Below, piece after piece: positions 62,369-64,000 of a DNA stretch of 64,000 bases (position 1 is its first letter; every line of letters starts with the position of its first letter). The stretch comes from Galbitalea soli (lineage in GTDB: Bacteria > Actinomycetota > Actinomycetes > Actinomycetales > Microbacteriaceae), in the NCBI RefSeq assembly GCF_010686725.1, contig NZ_JAAGWZ010000001.1, forward strand, positions 744,001 through 808,000, given 5' to 3'. A model generated the notes under the pieces. It worked only from the letters and a program-made list of their open reading frames with translations, ran no database searches and was not told the origin of the DNA. Made by a program: the position numbers and the translations under genes.

Positions 62369-64000
62369 TCAGTCCTCTTTGTGCGCGTGGCCGTTGCCGC
62401 CGGTCGGCGCCGGGAGCGACTTCTGGATCTGCATGAGGAACTCGACGTTCGACGAGGTCTCCTTCAGCTTGCCGAGAACGATCTCGAGGGCCTGCTGCTG
62501 CTCAAGCCCGGCGAGAGCCCGGCGAAGCTTCCAGGTGACCTTGACCTCGTCGGCGCCCATGAGCATCTCCTCGCGGCGCGTGCCCGAGGCGTTCACGTCG
62601 ACCGCCGGGAAGATCCGCTTGTCGGCGAGCGCACGCGACAGGCGCAGCTCCATGTTGCCGGTGCCCTTGAACTCCTCGAAGATGACCTCGTCCATCTTGG
62701 ATCCGGTCTCGACGAGCGCAGTCGCGAGGATGGTCAGCGAGCCGCCGTCCTCGATGTTGCGGGCCGCGCCGAAGAAGCGCTTCGGCGGGTACAGCGCCGA
62801 CGAGTCGACCCCACCCGAGAGGATGCGGCCGGACGCCGGCGCGGTGATGTTGTAGGCGCGACCGAGGCGGGTGATCGAGTCGAGGAGCACAACGACGTCG
62901 TGACCGAGTTCGACGAGTCGCTTCGCGCGCTCGATAGCGAGCTCGGCGACCGTCGTGTGGTCTTCGGCCGGACGGTCGAAGGTCGAGGCGATGACCTCGC
63001 CCTTGACCGTGCGCTGCATGTCGGTGACCTCTTCGGGCCGCTCGTCGACGAGCACCACCATGAGGTGGACCTCAGGGTTGTTCTTCGCGATCGCGTTGGC
63101 GATCGCCTGCAGAACCAGCGTCTTGCCCGCCTTGGGCGGAGACACGATGAGCCCGCGCTGGCCCTTCCCGATCGGCGACACGAGGTCGATGATGCGAGTG
63201 GACAGCTTCTGCGGCTCGGTCTCGAGACGCAGGCGCTCGGTCGGGTAGAGCGGGGTGAGCTTGCCGAATTCGACGCGGTTGGCCGCCTCCTCGACGGGAA
63301 GCCCGTTGACGGAGTCGATGCGAACGATCGCGTTGTACTTCTGACGACCCTGGTTGTTGTCGCCCTCCCGCGGCTGGCGGATGGCACCGACGACGGCGTC
63401 ACCCTTGCGGAGGTTGTGCTTCTTCACCTGGCCGAGCGAGACGTAAACGTCGTTGGCGCCGGGCAGGTACCCGCTCGTGCGAACGAAGGCGTAGTTGTCG
63501 AGCACATCGAGGATGCCCGCCACGGGGATGAGCACGTCGTCGTCGCTGATCTCGGGCTCGAAGTCGTCGCCCACCGGGCCACGACCGCGCTTGCGATCGC
63601 GGTAGCGATTGCGCCCGCTGCGCTCGTTCTCCTGCGCCTCGGCCTGAGCCTGCTGCTGCTGGCGGTTGCTCTGCTGGCCATTCTGCTGCTGGCCGCCCTG
63701 CTGGCGATCCTGCTGCTGACGGTCACCCTGCTGCTGACCGTTCTGCTGACGATCCTGCTGCTGAGCGTTCTGCTGGGCGCCGCCCTGCTGGCGGTCGTTC
63801 TGCTGCTGGCCGTTCTGCTGGCGATCTCCGCGACCGCGGCCGCGGCCGCGCGAGTTGCGCGTCTGGCCGCCCTCGTTCTGCTCGGACTCGGCATCCGCGG
63901 TGTCGATCGCCTGGGCGACGGGCGCCTCGGAGACGGCAGTCTCGGCGACGGCGCTCTGCGCCGCGGGAGCCTGGGTCTCGCTCTCGGCGAGCTGTTCGGC
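62369..64000 (-). CDS. rho: Transcription termination factor Rho, N-terminus beyond window
   Basis: At least 543 aa, with the 5' end outside the window. Hexameric RNA helicase that ends transcripts. The C-terminal 400 residues have the primary RNA-binding fold (GILDVLDNYAFVRT), Walker A SPPKAGKT, Walker B VVVLLDSITRLGRAYN, Q-loop and R-loop segments. Upstream (about 63590-63850) is a stretch of Gln, Asn, Arg and Gly repeats such as QQNGQQQ and DRQQGG, and before that an Ala/Glu/Thr-rich acidic region. This insertion between the N-terminal and RNA-binding domains is much longer than in E. coli Rho. Confidence 0.97.
   Translation of the reverse strand, partial: AEQLAESETQAPAAQSAVAETAVSEAPVAQAIDTADAESEQNEGGQTRNSRGRGRGRGDRQQNGQQQNDRQQGGAQQNAQQQDRQQNGQQQGDRQQQDRQQGGQQQNGQQSNRQQQQAQAEAQENERSGRNRYRDRKRGRGPVGDDFEPEISDDDVLIPVAGILDVLDNYAFVRTSGYLPGANDVYVSLGQVKKHNLRKGDAVVGAIRQPREGDNNQGRQKYNAIVRIDSVNGLPVEEAANRVEFGKLTPLYPTERLRLETEPQKLSTRIIDLVSPIGKGQRGLIVSPPKAGKTLVLQAIANAIAKNNPEVHLMVVLVDERPEEVTDMQRTVKGEVIASTFDRPAEDHTTVAELAIERAKRLVELGHDVVVLLDSITRLGRAYNITAPASGRILSGGVDSSALYPPKRFFGAARNIEDGGSLTILATALVETGSKMDEVIFEEFKGTGNMELRLSRALADKRIFPAVDVNASGTRREEMLMGADEVKVTWKLRRALAGLEQQQALEIVLGKLKETSSNVEFLMQIQKSLPAPTGGNGHAHKED

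Noticed and set aside
63600-63850. CTG-rich tandem-like DNA as a possible CRISPR or satellite
   Set aside because: Units vary in length and translate in frame into Gln/Asn/Arg/Gly repeats of Rho; no spacer structure.

Overview
The window is high-GC DNA with actinobacterial gene order: rho-prfA-prmC, sua5-wecA-atpIBEFHAGDC, dxr-rseP-ispG-proS, FHA/PP2C/PknB-type signalling, and many starts lying 6-7 nt behind a -10 hexamer. The best guess is Micrococcales, probably Microbacteriaceae. This rests on protein character and synteny, not on a search. Both ends cut genes: proS at the left and rho at the right. I see no rRNA, tRNA, CRISPR array or intact insertion sequence.

Layout. 1-6.5 kb: proS, ispG, rseP and dxr on the minus strand, with a lone Ser/Thr kinase on the plus strand placed between rseP and dxr. 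6.5-17.5 kb: a GABA/polyamine/amino-acid island with two gabT-like aminotransferases, a two-domain FKBP lipoprotein, an OsmC protein, a Rhizobium etli type II asparaginase, a third class III aminotransferase, and a complete spermidine/putrescine-type ABC importer (potDABC order). 17.7-35.2 kb: a tightly packed nine-gene minus-strand operon. In transcription order it encodes an FHA protein, a PP2C phosphatase, a transmembrane Ser/Thr kinase, a 1991-aa secreted repeat/FN3 protein, a MoxR AAA ATPase, a DUF58 protein, a transglutaminase-fold membrane protein that has lost its catalytic Cys and His, a zinc-ribbon/FHA protein and an FtsK/EccC-like ATPase. This is the best candidate for an undescribed system. 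35.2-40 kb: the rest of the polyamine island (aldehyde dehydrogenase, Lrp/AsnC regulator, class III aminotransferase, FAD amine oxidase), so the operon sits inside catabolic genes.

40-48 kb: a YceI protein behind a perfect 24-bp palindrome, a heterodimeric ABC exporter behind a 22-bp palindrome, an aldo/keto reductase, ogt-tag DNA repair genes, a small membrane protein and YaaA. 48-57.5 kb: the full F1Fo ATP synthase operon, preceded by sua5 and wecA. 57.5-60.4 kb: two tandem HAD hydrolases and a DUF559 nuclease-like gene flanked by degenerate inverted repeats of about 110 bp. These separate sua5 from prmC. 60.4-64 kb: prmC, prfA and rho; rho carries a long Gln/Asn/Arg/Gly-rich low-complexity insertion.

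How it fits together. The importer, aminotransferases, aldehyde dehydrogenase and FAD oxidase plausibly take putrescine through 4-aminobutanal and GABA to succinate semialdehyde, under the Lrp-type regulator. The nine-gene operon looks like a phosphosignalling module: kinase, phosphatase and two FHA readers, all near similar Thr motifs, coupled to MoxR chaperone functions and a giant surface protein.
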